NCBI GenBank assembly: GCA_011037195.1
Contig: JAAEAF010006423.1
Location: forward strand, 18,386 to 82,385
DNA length: 64,000 bases
Direction of reading: 5' to 3'
Source: Triatoma infestans
Lineage: Eukaryota; Arthropoda; Insecta; Hemiptera; Reduviidae
The translations under genes were made by a program, and so were the position numbers. This document shows, piece by piece, positions 53,081 through 64,000 of the stretch; the stretch's first letter is position 1; the number at the start of each line of letters is the position of its first letter. Below the pieces are notes generated by a model that saw only the letters and a program-made list of their open reading frames with translations, searched no databases and had not been told where the DNA came from.

Positions 53081-53582
53081 CGAGGCATGTCCAGAAAGTA
53101 AGTGTACTGAGGCTCTCACGGCCGGAGGGATTTTGTTTTCGACATGTTGGTTACACTGTCGTGTAGCCTGATTCCTCCCCTCCGCAACGAGGCCGGTTCG
53201 AGGTCAGTATGTTGAGAACTGTCGACGCGACAATACGTTTCGTGAAAAATGTCAATCCAATCTCCCGCCAAGTGAGAAATATTCAAGGTCGGGCAGGAGT
53301 TTTTGAAACACTACAAACTCCATGGAGATGAATTTCTCCGCTCCATCATTACTGGAGATGAAACTTGGGTTGCACACTACACACCTGAAACCAAAAGGCA
53401 GTTTCAACAGGGGCGTCACACCTCTTCACCCTCCGCCAAAAAGTTCAAAACCACAATTTCAGCCAAGAAAATCATGCATCCGTGTTTTGGGACTGTCAAG
53501 GCATAATTTCAATTGAATATATGCCTCAAGGGGAGACCATCAACTCTGCAATTCAGTACACTTACTTACTGGACATGCCTCG
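53081..53582. mobile_element. Internally deleted mariner element
   Basis: 502 bp with 29-bp ends that are inverse with one mismatch (CGAGGCATGTCCAGAAAGTA on the left), each followed outward by TA (53079-53080 and 53583-53584), the mariner target. It keeps only the middle of a transposase. The same TA lies inside an R300 copy. Confidence 0.85.
53303..53506 (+). pseudogene. Mariner transposase, central fragment
   Basis: FLKHYKLHGDEFLRSIITGDETWVAHYTPETKRQF includes the first catalytic Asp (GDETW). SSPSAKKFKTTISAKKIMHPCFGTVKA continues to just before the second Asp; then a frameshift and the deletion give MPQGETINSAIQ near 53521. Helix-turn-helix and the last two Asp residues are absent, so the product could not transpose. 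Confidence 0.85.
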
Positions 53583-53584
53583 TA

Positions 53585-55860
53585 TTTCGAGAATTTGCTG
53601 GTTTCGCAACAGCATTAAGGGAAAATAAAAAAGGAGTCTAACGGGAAGAAGTAGCGCAAAACCTTTTCTGACTTTGATGACTCAACAATAATGAACGGTG
53701 CTCTGCTTTTGTATGGTGATTGAATGCTTCTATGTTCCATGGAGACTGAAATGTTATACTATATGCCACGTTGTGACTCATACTTATCCAATCCCCCTTT
53801 TTGTGCCTTTAACAAAAAAAATTCAGCCGTTCCAAAAACACGAGCATTTTTTTTTTTTTCTGCCGAATTTTGTGTTTGCAGAAAATCCAAACCATCAACT
53901 TATTCCACTGTGTGGATGGATGGCATTTTCAATAGAAGTAACGTGAAATTAAAAAAAAAAAAAAAATGAAACAATTATAAAAATAGATATTTTGTAATGA
54001 AAAGTTCAGTAGTAAATCCTACCTGGAGGGCAATTAAATGTTATCACGCAATCCGTAGTGAAGGTTCCACACACACACAAAAAATTAGAAGGGGAAAAAA
54101 CCGAATTCGAATGTAATTTAGTGGAACAATGGTAGAATGTATAGAGAGAGACCTGCTAACTTTATAGCAGGTAGTACTTCACCTTGCCAGCATATATAAA
54201 TGTATTACTATATTTCAACGACAGAAAACACCAATTAAAATACAAATAAAAAAGGAAGAACTTAATTGAGTTACATTTTTTTCCTTTGAACTTATTAGAG
54301 TACGTGGGCTAGTTCGGTTGATGGAAAAAGCTTGGATTTTGAGTGTACTAGTAATAGAGATATGGAGTGTATCAGGAAAAGGAGAAAGAGAATGGAGATT
54401 TGTATGTAACATGAAACGTAATGCCCGGCTGGCTAGAACAGAGAGATGGTTTTTGTAATGGTAACAGAGAAAAGTCAATGGACAAACAAGTCCAGTGAAG
54501 CGGCTCGGCACCACTTCAGTATAGAGCACAACAGTAGCAGAACAACCCATCAGACAAACCCAGACACGATGTCTGTGGTAGAGAAATAACCCAAACACAA
54601 ACTCTCCCTACCTGCTCCGGGCCCTCGCTCTATGGGTTAGTCATTACATACAGTGAGTGGGTGTAAGTGTGGGAGAGTGAGGTGAGTGTATTAATTGGAA
54701 TTTTAATTGAGCGAAAGAGGGAAAGGATGGCCGGAACATCTGAGGAGGAGTGAGCGGGCAGGTTTGTCCTGGGGGGTTGGGATGGAGCCCCCTACTGCTA
54801 CCTCCAGTTGCTTAGTTAGTTGGAGAGGCGGCTAGGCTGTACATATATTATTTGTTGGTGTGAGGAAAACTAGTGTACGTAGTTGTATGAACAAGCCATT
54901 TAGAACGGAAACTAGGGAGTCTAGTGTGTTTATGCGTGTGTGCGAATGGTATATGTATAAAGTTAGTAAGCATATACATGTATATATACATATTCATGTA
55001 TATGTTTGCATGTATATGTTATGTATATTTTCACTTTGTAATACATTGAGTTCTCTTTGAACCATAACCTCTATTATAACCAGTTAAAACAACCGTAACT
55101 ATCACATACAGCTGGGAAAATTGTTATTTTCATAGCAAATAAACAAACAATTATAAAGTGCATTGCAAAAAGTTTATAAACATTTGAAATTAAAAAAAAA
55201 TATTTAGTTAGATAAATTAAATGTCAACCCTTAAACAACCCTAACAAAATTCTCAATAATAATGCGAATTTTCATTTAAAACTGACATTTCCCTTCATTT
55301 CGTCATTAAAGCTCGCCGTAGGACTTTCACTAACTACACTTATATAATCTAGAGATTTTGTAGAGAGGTGTTCGGTCAGATAAAAAAGTTCTTACAAATG
55401 TCAAAATTTCGGCATTTTCTATATCATTATGGGGGCTACAAATAAAAAACCATATACCATAATAAATTAATGCTATACATTTGTACAATATGTTACATAC
55501 ATATGTATGTATTTTACGTATTTATGTGTTATGTTAAAATATATTTGCTTATTATAAAATGAGAGTGCTATAAAGCTCTTTACAAAATTTAATTAATTTT
55601 TTATTAATTTTTTTTTTATATATACTAAATAATTATTTAACATTGAAGTATTAATTATAATTGTCATAATTGAGCTGTAAAAACATATCAGGAATATTTT
55701 ACTCTATTGCAACAGTGCTTTTAATTGTTATTCGGCGCCACAGCTATCACATTATAACTATTTTACGAGGATGGGATGATAAATTTCCCACATAACAGAG
55801 AAGAAATAAATTCATTTTATTTCTCAACGAAACATCTTTGTAAATTTATGGACTTACGCC
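53585..55860. other. Unexplained region with short open frames
   Basis: The longest frame is 127 codons on the minus strand (54215-54598), with several hydrophobic stretches and basic residues but no recognised motif. GC content rises at 54600-54860. Alternating TA/TG tracts at 54960-55040 follow. No transposon signature was found in 53600-55800; it could hold a promoter, non-coding RNA or unknown repeat. Confidence 0.35.
54215..54598 (-). CDS. Unknown 127-codon open frame
   Basis: Starts MFGLFLYHRHRVW and ends ICILIGVFCR. It has a hydrophobic segment near residues 15-30 and another at the C-terminus, and Ser/Thr-rich middle parts. Not recognised; no splice sites, paralogue or repeat in this window supports it. 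It is longer than most chance frames here, but AT-rich DNA can give such frames. Confidence 0.2.
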   Translation of the reverse strand: MFGLFLYHRHRVWVCLMGCSATVVLYTEVVPSRFTGLVCPLTFLCYHYKNHLSVLASRALRFMLHTNLHSLSPFPDTLHISITSTLKIQAFSINRTSPRTLISSKEKNVTQLSSSFFICILIGVFCR

Positions 55861-56100
55861 ACCATTGCTCCAGAGGCGTTTGTCGCTGAGGTGACTTCGG
55901 ATGACCTGCCCAATGAGGAATTGAATGGCCGCAGTATTTTAACTGTGCTAAAGGTAGCATAATCATTTGTCTTTTAATTGAGGGCTGGAATGAAGGGTTT
56001 GGACGAGGTGTTAGCTTTCTTTGATTTAGTTAAGGGAATTTAATTTTTGAGTTAAAAAGCTTAAATTTATTTATGGGACGGGACGACGCTATAGAATCAG
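55861..56100 (+). pseudogene. Nuclear copy of mitochondrial 16S rRNA (NUMT)
   Basis: AATGGCCGCAGTATTTTAAC, TGCTAAAGGTAGCATAATCA and TTTGTCTTTTAATTGAGGGC are the most conserved block of arthropod mitochondrial large-subunit rRNA, in the right order. The part TTAATTTTTGAGTTAAAAAGCT and a decayed GACGAC-GCTATAGA follow. The usual GACGATAAGACCCTATAGA has lost bases, so it is not functional. Bordered directly by a Penelope fragment. Confidence 0.85.
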
Positions 56101-56106
56101 AGTCAT

Positions 56107-56240
56107 TTTCCGTAGAAGCCTGCTTCATTTTGTGGTCATCGACCGGTTTCGGGCGTTCGCCCATCTTCAGGATGCGCTTTTCAGACAGTGTGCCAACACA
56201 GACTCGTACAGAGACTTAGTTTCACACTAACTGAGCCTGA
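56107..56240 (-). mobile_element. Penelope terminal fragment, first family
   Basis: Minus-strand match to 3905-4035 of the first Penelope element, from GCCTGCTTC through the ribozyme to CTGAGCCTGAGG. The rest of the element is absent. Confidence 0.8.
56137..56174 (-). ncRNA. Hammerhead-type ribozyme, copy 3
   Basis: On the minus strand: stem I CATC (complement of 56171-56174) with GATG (complement of 56137-56140), core CTGAAGA, stem II GGGC/GCCC with GAAC loop, GAAA and the palindromic ACCGGT. Identical in all structural positions to copy 2, although the rest of its element is gone. Confidence 0.75.
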
Positions 56241-56780
56241 GGTTATTTCTTCCAGGTTTAGGAGGAGGTCGAAATCCGAATAGGTAAAGTCTGGTGAATA
56301 GGGTGCATGCAGCATAAATTAAAATTTCAATTCATGAATTTTAGCCATCACACTGCGCGCTTTGTCCTGATAAAACAGAACTTCAAGACCTGGCCTTTTT
56401 ACATAAATCTTTCGCAGAAGGTTAAGATAATATTCAGCGTTAATTGTCCTGCCCTTTTTTGGATAATCTACATTTAGGGTCACCCCCAAAATAACTGTAA
56501 CCATGACCTTCCTTGCAGATAGGGCCGCTTTCCCCCTTTTTCGGCCTTAGTTCTTCCTTACTTGTCCACTATTTTGGTTGTTGTTTCACGGGCATATAAT
56601 GATGGATCAAGATTTTGTCCACAGTAACAAACCGCCGCAAAAAGACTGTTGGGTTGGACACGTAGAGAGCCAAACATTGTTCCGACACCATCAGGCGTTG
56701 CAGTTTTTGATAGGATTTCAGCAATCCAGCTTGCTAACAATTTTCTCATCTCCAAGATTTCAGTTAGGATGTGAAACTTA
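56241..56780 (-). pseudogene. Decayed mariner transposase
   Basis: The minus strand begins with EMRKLLASWIAEILS, the conserved linker of mariner transposases. It continues through frameshifts to VTVILGVTLNVDYPKKGRTINAEYYLNLLRKI and KRPGLEVLFYQDKARS (second catalytic Asp in QDKARS, from QDNAPAH), then a SPDFTYSDF region (third Asp). The first catalytic region is represented only by YCGQNLD-like remains. Terminal repeats not identified. It starts exactly where the Penelope fragment ends. Confidence 0.8.
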
Positions 56781-57919
56781 AAAATTCATTTGTATCGTTA
56801 CAGTTATGAAAATAATTATTTACTTTAGACCTCAAATCGTCTTTAATTTAAAATAAGTTCTAAATATAGGCACATAAAGACTGATTATCTTATTTATTAG
56901 TTTACATTTACCAAACCAACTACAAATATAAGCAAGATTAGTCTAATACAAAAATATATCGAAAATTCTTTCAAGAAAAATGAGTCATTACAGTTCATGT
57001 TATACAATAGAAATGAGTTAGCAAATTATCTCTAACGAACGCTAATAAATTATTACCAAATTCAAATTTTCAAACACAAAAGCATGATCTTATTGACTGA
57101 AAAAAGAATATAAATAACAACCCCTTTTGTTTAGATAAATGAAGTGAGAAAATTATTATTATTGTTATTAACCTCAGTATATAATTCCATTCTTGTTTTG
57201 GCAGTGCAATATAACAATGTTACACATCTATTGTCCACAATACAATACTATGTGCGCACTGTATGTACTTAACAGTTATACATCCATAAATGGAATTACA
57301 ATAACTGTGGCTAGTACTGAAGCACATATTTCCAGAATTGCTTTCTGTTTCCTTGCAATTTATTTTATTGGAAATCATTCATTAAATCCATATTACTCTC
57401 TTTTTCTTTATAATTTCGAGAAATACTCGTAATAAATATATAATGTATATTATATATCATTCCTAGAAAAATATTTCAAATAAAAGTCATTAATGTCATA
57501 TTTCAAATCATTGTGTCTTTAGTTAGTATTTACGAGCTTAAAGAAAATGACAAATAAGTAATTTCATTTATTATATTGCCGGGAATTGATAATCAGATTG
57601 TTATATTTAGGCTGGTGTCTAAAATTGAATTTCCCTTTTTCATGCCTTCTTTTTCAGATTCCCATATTATCAACACTAATAAAACCTTAAAAGCTTGATA
57701 AAGGCTTCTTGACAGAGAGCTAAGTGAGGACTGTTGATTACATTCAGTAAAGCATTCTTGTTTATATTACTAAAACTCTTGACAGTTTTGTATAGTATCT
57801 TGGATAATTATTAGTAGATTCTTGAATATGATTTATTGATTGCTTACTTAAATTCTTCTAGCGTTTATTTCACTTAACTCTGAAACTACCGAGCTTTGTA
57901 GTCAATTCATCCGTTCTGT
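56781..57919 (+). other. AT-rich sequence with small R300 pieces
   Basis: TCCTAGAAAAATATTTCAAATAAAAGTCATTAATG near 57460-57495 is an R300 middle block. The 79-codon frame at 57193 has no recognised motif. Confidence 0.35.
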
Positions 57920-59095
57920 ACGGTTGGAATGGAATAAACTGCTGCAAAGTAAAGGAATTTTTGGAAACAAGATTTCGCTAATTCATGGGCAAAATCTATA
58001 TTCAGTTCATTACAGATTGGATTTTTCTAATGGGATACCTGACAATTACCTCCGGAATTGCACGGAATGGATGATAGATCTGGAGATGCGGTCTATTTTG
58101 AGGACATCACTTGGCAGTAACTCTTGATAAATGAACCCCTGTTTATCAGGCTGAGATCAATGCTATTATTTGTTGTATTTTGGATGAAAGGGTATGTAAC
58201 TTAAAACTAACTTAAAAGGTGTTTATATCTGATCGGAGTCTATCTTCGATATATCTTCCCAGTTGGTACTGGAATGCTCTAAAAGATTGGAAGAGCTTTG
58301 TACTGTTTTGCTCATTTTTGAGGAGTTGGCAAGGTTTGTCAAACAAGGCGCCTGTCAATGTCAGCTGTTGGTGTGTCTTTGGACTCATGTCTGTCACAAG
58401 CAGCTTCCAGTCATAGACAGTTTCACAGCATTCATCTCTGGATGAGCTCAGTAGGATGTCAGCAGTCTCTAAGATGCTCATTGAGGACCCGGTCGGAGCT
58501 ATTAGTGAGATGTTGCTGTTCCTTTCACGGACCCCTCTCAGGCATGTGATTGGGGTAAGGAAATACCTCAACGTAATAGGACTAATGCCAGACCCATTTT
58601 GTATAGAGTCTGTGAGACAGAGGAAAAAACACTATCCATCTTATGACAAATTGTTTGAGGGTAGGTTCAGGACCTTTGGTCGGAAAAGAATCTCTGTGGA
58701 AGAGCTTGGGGCTATTTCCCTTTACAGTTATGGTCCGATTTGTTTGGACTGCGATGAATTTTAGATGGAATAGATCTGGGTCTGGATTTTTGTCCTAGTC
58801 CTCTGTTGTTGTTGTTTTTTTTTGGGTGGGAGCTATGGGGCTTAATGGGGCTTTGGATAGCGTCGGGTTTGGATCCTTCCCATTATTATTACGAATAATA
58901 ATAATAATGACAAAGATGTCTTGATATAGTAAATCAATAGGCTAGGCTTCTCTTCAATCTCGTAAGAGAATTACCTGGTACTGCGGTGAAGGAAAGCAGC
59001 TCTTTTAGAATGGAATGAACAGTTGTAGACAAATGGAATTTGAGGAAATAATATTTCGCTAATTCATGTACAAACTCGTTATTCAGTTCATTAGG
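57920..59095 (+). repeat. Direct repeat flanking a LINE end
   Basis: 57920-58010 and 59010-59095 are about 75 percent alike (GGAATGGAATAAACTG / GGAATGAACAGTTG ... TTTCGCTAATTCATG ... TTCAGTTCATTA). Whether it is a duplicated target or a different repeat is unclear. Confidence 0.4.
58020..58910 (+). pseudogene. I/LOA-like LINE, RNase H and 3' end
   Basis: Plus strand: PDNYLRNCTEW (start of RNase H), a decayed AEINAIICCILDERV (58150-58195), LVLECSKRLEEL, then LSRTPLRHVIG, KYLNVIGLMPDPFC and FRTFGRKRISVEELG, matching 33739-34600 of the large LINE. It ends GGGCTTTGGATAGCGTCGGG with an (ATT/AAT)n tail at about 58880-58910. Several frameshifts. The minus frame of 119 codons is a shadow. Confidence 0.75.
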
Positions 59096-60576
59096 ATATA
59101 AATAATGGAATATTAAGGATTTTTGACCTTAAATAATGGATGCGTTGCGAACTGGAAAGTTTTATCAAAAACAATTGGTCTTTAACAATAGATTTAATGA
59201 ATAGATTTAAAAAGTCTATTGTTTAAGTACAGCTTTGAGTATCTGTCGAGAAACCTTGCGAGGAGTTTGTAACGTCAGTTAACGTTCTTGTTTTTCTCAG
59301 TCCATATTTTTTTTTATAGTTTTAGAATAAATTTATTTTTAGGAATGCTCTATGTGAGGATAGTTAACAAAATACGTGACTTGGAATTGATTTTGTATGT
59401 TGGAAAATTATTTGCATAAGATGGTTTTACTACTTAAGTGTTTACATCATTAAAATACGGTTAGAGGAGGGATGAGTGAGATATATGCATAGATATAATA
59501 TGTGTATAAACAAATTTGGTTTAGAAATCTTTGCTAAAACCACTAATCTTAGAAACAAACTTCAACAATAACCTCTCTCTCTCTCTCTCTCTCTCCTGAA
59601 ATGTGATATATATATATATATATATATATTAGTGTGTGTGTGTGTGTGTATATGTGTGTGTTTTCAAATTCACATTTCAACGAGCTTTATTTACTCAGCG
59701 GAAGATCCTTTACAATAATATCCTTGTTAATGTAATGATTTCGTGAGAGTTGGATATCATTAAGACTAGATCCACTCTCATTGAGTACTAAGACCACAGC
59801 CTCTCCACTATACTGATGATAAGTTTAGTAATAAACCTGCCTATTCTATATTTAACATCAACTGAAATTCAATCTAAAAAACAAATCTATCCCCCTTCCC
59901 AATATCTTGTAATACCATTGTGTTCCACCATCAAGTATGTATTATTATTTGCACGGTTTGTTTCATTTTAATCTGATTGCTTACTTCCTGTATGTATGAA
60001 GCTGTAATTACTGCTAAAATCACACCAGGGAAATAGAGATTCAAGGTAACGTATTGGACATATTATAATATACTCAAATATTGTTTTAACAAACCTGTAG
60101 GCGGGTTCCTTAAAGGGCATCTTATAACAACAATAAAACATGTGGGAAACTGAATAATGTTTGTTTATTGTGAAATGTTGTTGGTGAGATGTGTTGTTGT
60201 ATGGTTCTGTAAAGGGCTTATGTGTATGTTTGAGATAGAGATAAAAGTATTAGAAATAGTGAATAAGAACATCTTTTAAATAAATAATTTAATTATATAT
60301 TAAATTAGTAAATTTACAAAATAATTTTTAATTTTTAATCTTGAATTAACTTATGAATGCAAGGAAACAAATAACTAGTAGCTAGATTGTTTGAAACTCA
60401 AATGTTAACACTTAAACTGGCATTGAATTTAAGAGAACGATTCCTGATACAAATGTTCTGGTTCAATGTCAAGTCTGGTCTGGTTGAGTGCAGAATTTAG
60501 ACTGTCTAAAGAATATTCTGCTCTAGCTGGGAATTTGTCTCCTACGAAACAGTTGGGCAAGTGGCATTGTCTTACC
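59096..60576 (+). other. Unassigned sequence with microsatellites
   Basis: Compound (CT)n-(AT)n-(GT)n at 59572-59661. Otherwise AT-rich with no credible coding frame. Confidence 0.4.
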
Positions 60577-60700
60577 CTAACGGTTTTTGTCCCTTTGTCT
60601 CTTCAATAGCACTGACCTTAATTTAATAGTACCTGACTCTTTCCCCTTCACTATACGCATAACTTTCGTTATGCTGGAGCTGATTTCCATATTCTTCACT
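60577..60700 (-). pseudogene. Short LINE RT fragment
   Basis: The minus frame has MEISSSITKVMRI, identical at protein level to 62499-62537 of the downstream LINE, followed by unrelated residues. A fragment of about 50-120 bases in the opposite orientation to its relative. Confidence 0.5.
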
Positions 60701-60840
60701 AAAATACAATATTTGAAGTAGCTAAAATTCACTATATTATTTTCCAAAATTATTTCACTTAAAATATTGTCGAAATTCACTAATCTATTTTTCCCAATTG
60801 CTACTTCCACTAATAACAAATGTAACATAGAAAATGTTTC

Positions 60841-62015
60841 AAATAATTTCAGAGTTTTTTTTTTTTTTAAATTTTTAACAAATATTTAATATTGATTTTT
60901 CTAAGGGTCATTAGCATACATACAAGGTAACACGACACTAAAGAAGCTCATTGCAATATGGGCGGAACGTTGGTTTATTGACGACGCGTTCTTAACCAAG
61001 AAACTTATGTGTTTTTTTAATTATTGAATTATCAAACAGATTTGTTGATAGGTTTTGTTTTGTAAAATATACCAACAACAGTTTATTAAGTTTCGACTGA
61101 AAATTGGACAGGCTAATAAGGTAGAAAAAATTTTAAGCCCGGCACGCTACCACTAAGCTAATCCCATCGTTTTAATAACAGACCGATTTTTAGACGTTCT
61201 ATGGATACATTACCGTTTCTTTTCCTTCAAAGTACCACTTCAATACAATCTATGGTTTTGTCATCTACATACATTAAGACCTATTAGACTTTCTACTAGA
61301 ATTTCCTAACCATTTGTAAAAGTTCAAACAATTATTCCCAATTTGTCACACAATTAACACAAACAATTAATCACTTAGTGTTGTTTTTCCGAGGTGCAAT
61401 GCTCGAGCAGACTCGCCATTGTTAACTGAATACATTTGAGATGCTGATAAGAGTAACTGATACACTCGAACAGCTGATGAGAAACTAAGTACAAGGACGC
61501 CAACTTCGACGCTCTGAAACTATTGTATTGATTAAACAAACTGTTTCTGAGCTGCAACGATTTGTCTCGTTACTTATTGAATGACCCTCGAGTGAATTAG
61601 AAGTTTAAAAAAATGGCTTTCTGCAACCTTGTAACTTAATAATGTGACAATTATTAAAACATAAGTATTGAATGAAGTTCTATATTAAAAACCAAGCAAC
61701 AAAAAAGTAAAAGCAGCCATTACATTTTCTAACAAATGTAATAAAGTAATATTATTCAACTCAAAATAAAGCAACATCTAACGGCAATACACGAAAGCAA
61801 GATATAAACAATCCCAACAATCCAACGGATTATGTTGTAGAGAAAGGGAGTATTTAACTTGAAATTAAATACATTCTCATTATCTGCACTTTTTAATATT
61901 TTTTTATATTCATATAAATCAATATTTTTAATACGGTTGCAGAATAAATTTATTTAAACGTAGTATTTTTAACGAAGAGAACCTAGACAAAAGTCAGTAT
62001 GTTTCAGACCCCAAA
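60841..62015 (+). other. Mostly unassigned; SINE A-box fragment
   Basis: 61131-61172 (minus) has GGGATTAGCTTAGTGGTAGCGTGC, the SINE head, cut after the A box. The rest shows no recognised gene. Confidence 0.4.
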
Positions 62016-63236
62016 GAAGTATCCAGGATCTGATTTTCACTATGCGACAGATTTTAGAAAAAGCTATTGAAAAGCAAAAGGAAGTTAAAGTCTTTTTCGT
62101 AGATCTGGTGAAAGGATTTGATAGGGTAAGGAAAGAAGATTATTGGAAGCATTGGAGGACAAAGGAATTGACAGGGCACTATCTTAGCGGTTAGCAGCCT
62201 ATTTAAGAAGAACAGAAACGTTGTTAGAACCATGCAATGTATGTCGTAAGTGTTTCAGACAAACAACGGCATTCGGCAGGGTTGTAGTTTGAGCCCGCTA
62301 CTCTTTGTAATCCTTATGGACAAGGTAATTAGAGCTTCCAAGCCTCAAATGCGCCGCTTTCATTTGGGCTATAGAAACCTGCATCAAGTTAAATACTCCC
62401 TTTTGGCATTTGCGGATGACCTGGTAGTACTAGCTAACAATGACCGAGACTTCAATTACGATTAGGCTAATCTGAGAACGGAGCTGGGAAAAATTAATAT
62501 GGAAATCAGCTCCAGCATAACGAAAGTTATGCGTATAGAGAAGAAGCCGCATCGAATAATGAGGGTGGTTAAAATAGGAGAAGAAAAGCTAGAACAGGTC
62601 ACGAAGTTCAAGTATCTAGGTGCGCATCTAAGCGAGGATGGATGCATGGAGAAGAAATTAAGGAAAGAAAAGGTGCTGCAGATAGGATGTTTAGCGCGGT
62701 CAGGAAGGGTTTCCTCAGTAACAGGGAGGTGTCTAAGAAAACCAAGCTTTCAGTCTATAGGTCAACATTCCTCCCTATACTCACTTACTCATAGGAGTCC
62801 TGGACACTGACCAAGAAGCATAAAAGTAGAATACAGGCAACTGAGACGAGGTATTTGAGGAAGATAGAGGGGAAGACAAGAAGGGACAGGGTTCGTGATG
62901 CCATAATAAGATCCAACTTGAATATACAGCCAGCAGAAGAAATAATAGAAGAAAATAGGCTGCGCTGGTTCGGGCATGTTCTACGGATGGATTCCGACAG
63001 TGCGGCTAGAATGGCATATGAAGCACAGGTAGAGGGACGGAGAGGAAGGGACAGGCCGCGACGCAGGTGGGAAGAGTGTGTAAAAGAGGCTTGCGGAAAA
63101 AGAGGAATTGCGTGGGGGGATATGAGAGCACTGGCGGAAGAAGAGAGGGCTGGAGGTAAATGTACAAGATGAAAGAGGACTCGCACCACCAAGGCGGTAG
63201 AAGATGCGCACGATTATGATGATGATGATGATTTTT
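62016..63236 (+). pseudogene. RTE-like LINE, RT domain to 3' end
   Basis: Read with about four frameshifts: QDLIFTMRQILEKAIEKQ, VFFVDLVKGFDRVRKED, QTNNGIRQGCSLSPLLFVILMDKVI (62250-62330), LLAFADDLVVLANN (catalytic pair about 62412-62417), MEISSSITKVM, QVTKFKYLGAHLSEDG, then RKIEGKTRRDRVRDAIIR, RLRWFGHVLRMDSD and GRRGRDRPRRRWEEC (62855-63172). It ends in a (GAT)n tail at about 63216-63232. 5'-truncated before the RT fingers; no endonuclease. The C-terminal frame of 105 codons is open. Confidence 0.82.
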
Positions 63237-63869
63237 AAACGCTCACTCAGTTGTCACGATCTGCACTCAAGGGTAAAAAAGCATTACTATACTCACAACT
63301 TAATAAACAACTATTTTATTTCAACAGTTGAATAATGAGACATTATTCCATTCTAGAGTTTAAAAAATAAAAATGTTTCAACTTCCAATTAGATAAATTT
63401 TAACTTTTAGATGTAATACTCGTAATGATAGATCTCATCACTCCCATATTGGCTGACCTATTTGAAATCACTTCTCTTTTCTCACAAAATCTCATTGCTC
63501 ACGTTCTCAGAGCGTCATATCTTGAGTGTTCCTAAGTATTTCAATTTCATATTTAAACCTGCCGTTAAATAATGTAGGATACATTGTAAGTTACATGTTC
63601 TTCAATTAAAATTGTCCCATTAATTTAAACTTTGAATCAGAATATTCTTCAACTAAATTATGTAATTTCTGAAAATCGTAACGCCTAATTATTACACTTC
63701 AAGTATACCGAAACAATGCAAAATTTATTACAGTGACTATTTACTTCTAACACTTTGAATATTCGAATATTAGTAAATTATAAAGGAATAAATATACTAA
63801 TAAATATTAGTAATAATAGAGGAACATAATAAGTGAGGATTGAAAATTATTAACATGGATAAGATGGAG
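63237..63869 (+). other. Unassigned AT-rich sequence
   Basis: No coding or repeat signal recognised. Confidence 0.35.
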
Positions 63870-64000
63870 CACCTTGGCACTTCGGAGGGAGAGCCATTTG
63901 TGGTTAATAGGATCCAGTTTAAATACGTAGGGTCCATTATTAATCGGAACAGTACCTGCGAATGTGATATACAGAAAAGTTTAGGTGAGAGAAGGAAATA
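63870..64000 (+). pseudogene. LINE RT fragment running off the window
   Basis: The frame from about 63890 reads IQFKYVGSIINRNSTCECDIQ and continues past the end. It matches VKYLGSILNKNGTCSEDV of the LINE at 7880-8700 and KYLGAHLSEDGCMEK at 62605. Only about 37 residues visible; upstream part decayed. Confidence 0.6.

Noticed and set aside
54860..55060. A 66-codon plus frame with repeated HIHVYI
   Set aside because: Its second half comes from alternating TA/TG simple sequence; no start context or motif support.
58212..58571. A 119-codon minus frame
   Set aside because: It overlaps plus-strand LINE RNase H sequence that aligns with three other copies.

Overview
The window looks like transposon-saturated, AT-rich euchromatin of an arthropod, most likely an insect. 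Supporting signs are a nuclear copy of an insect-type mitochondrial 16S rRNA segment, Penelope-like, I/LOA-like, jockey-like, RTE-like and CR1/L2-like retroelements, Helitron, mariner and PIF/Harbinger DNA elements, and spliceosomal introns. No bacterial operons, CRISPR arrays or functional tRNA/rRNA genes were seen. The exact order of arthropod cannot be fixed from sequence alone.

The only candidate host gene is a small four-exon gene on the + strand. It has a TATA box at 4890, a short first exon (ATG 4985, donor at 5015), exons at 9304-9429 and 25940-25988, and a last exon from 26149 with stop at 26169-26171 and a poly(A) signal at 26185. The three 3' exons join in a consistent reading phase and encode a C-terminus ending in NNWKLH. 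With the proposed first exon the product would be 75 residues. I do not recognise it. Intron 1 (4.3 kb) and intron 2 (16.5 kb) are filled with nested transposons.

Layout. 1-4047: a nearly whole Penelope-like element (reverse transcriptase plus GIY-YIG) with direct repeats carrying hammerhead-type ribozymes. 4048-7290: arrays of a dispersed element, called R300 here, built from about 300-bp units each carrying ACCGGAAGT. 7880-9060: an RTE-like LINE end and inverted Penelope termini. 9609-16633: LTRs, a jockey-like LINE nested in R300, and a LINE C-terminus. 16630-18300: an internally deleted Helitron. 18820-22920: a fold-back Tc1/mariner element, LTRs and a segmental duplication. 23190-25600: tRNA-derived SINEs, a solo LTR with target duplication, and an I/LOA-like LINE tail. 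26945-27415: a 108-bp minisatellite. 28594-31682: two R300 copies flanking a Penelope-type inverted repeat. 31756-32374: a PIF/Harbinger-type element with a MADF-like remnant. 33640-38650: the longest LINE (endonuclease-RT-RNase H). 39-53.6 kb: decayed LINE ends, LTRs and R300 copies used repeatedly as insertion targets. 53.6-55.8 kb: unexplained. 55860-56780: 16S NUMT, Penelope ribozyme fragment and mariner remnant side by side. 57.9-64 kb: further LINE fragments, the last running off the window.

Most open reading frames are transposon-derived and broken. The points most worth a second look are the ribozymes whose stem III is a loopless palindrome (so probably active only between two molecules), the R300 family, and the small host gene.
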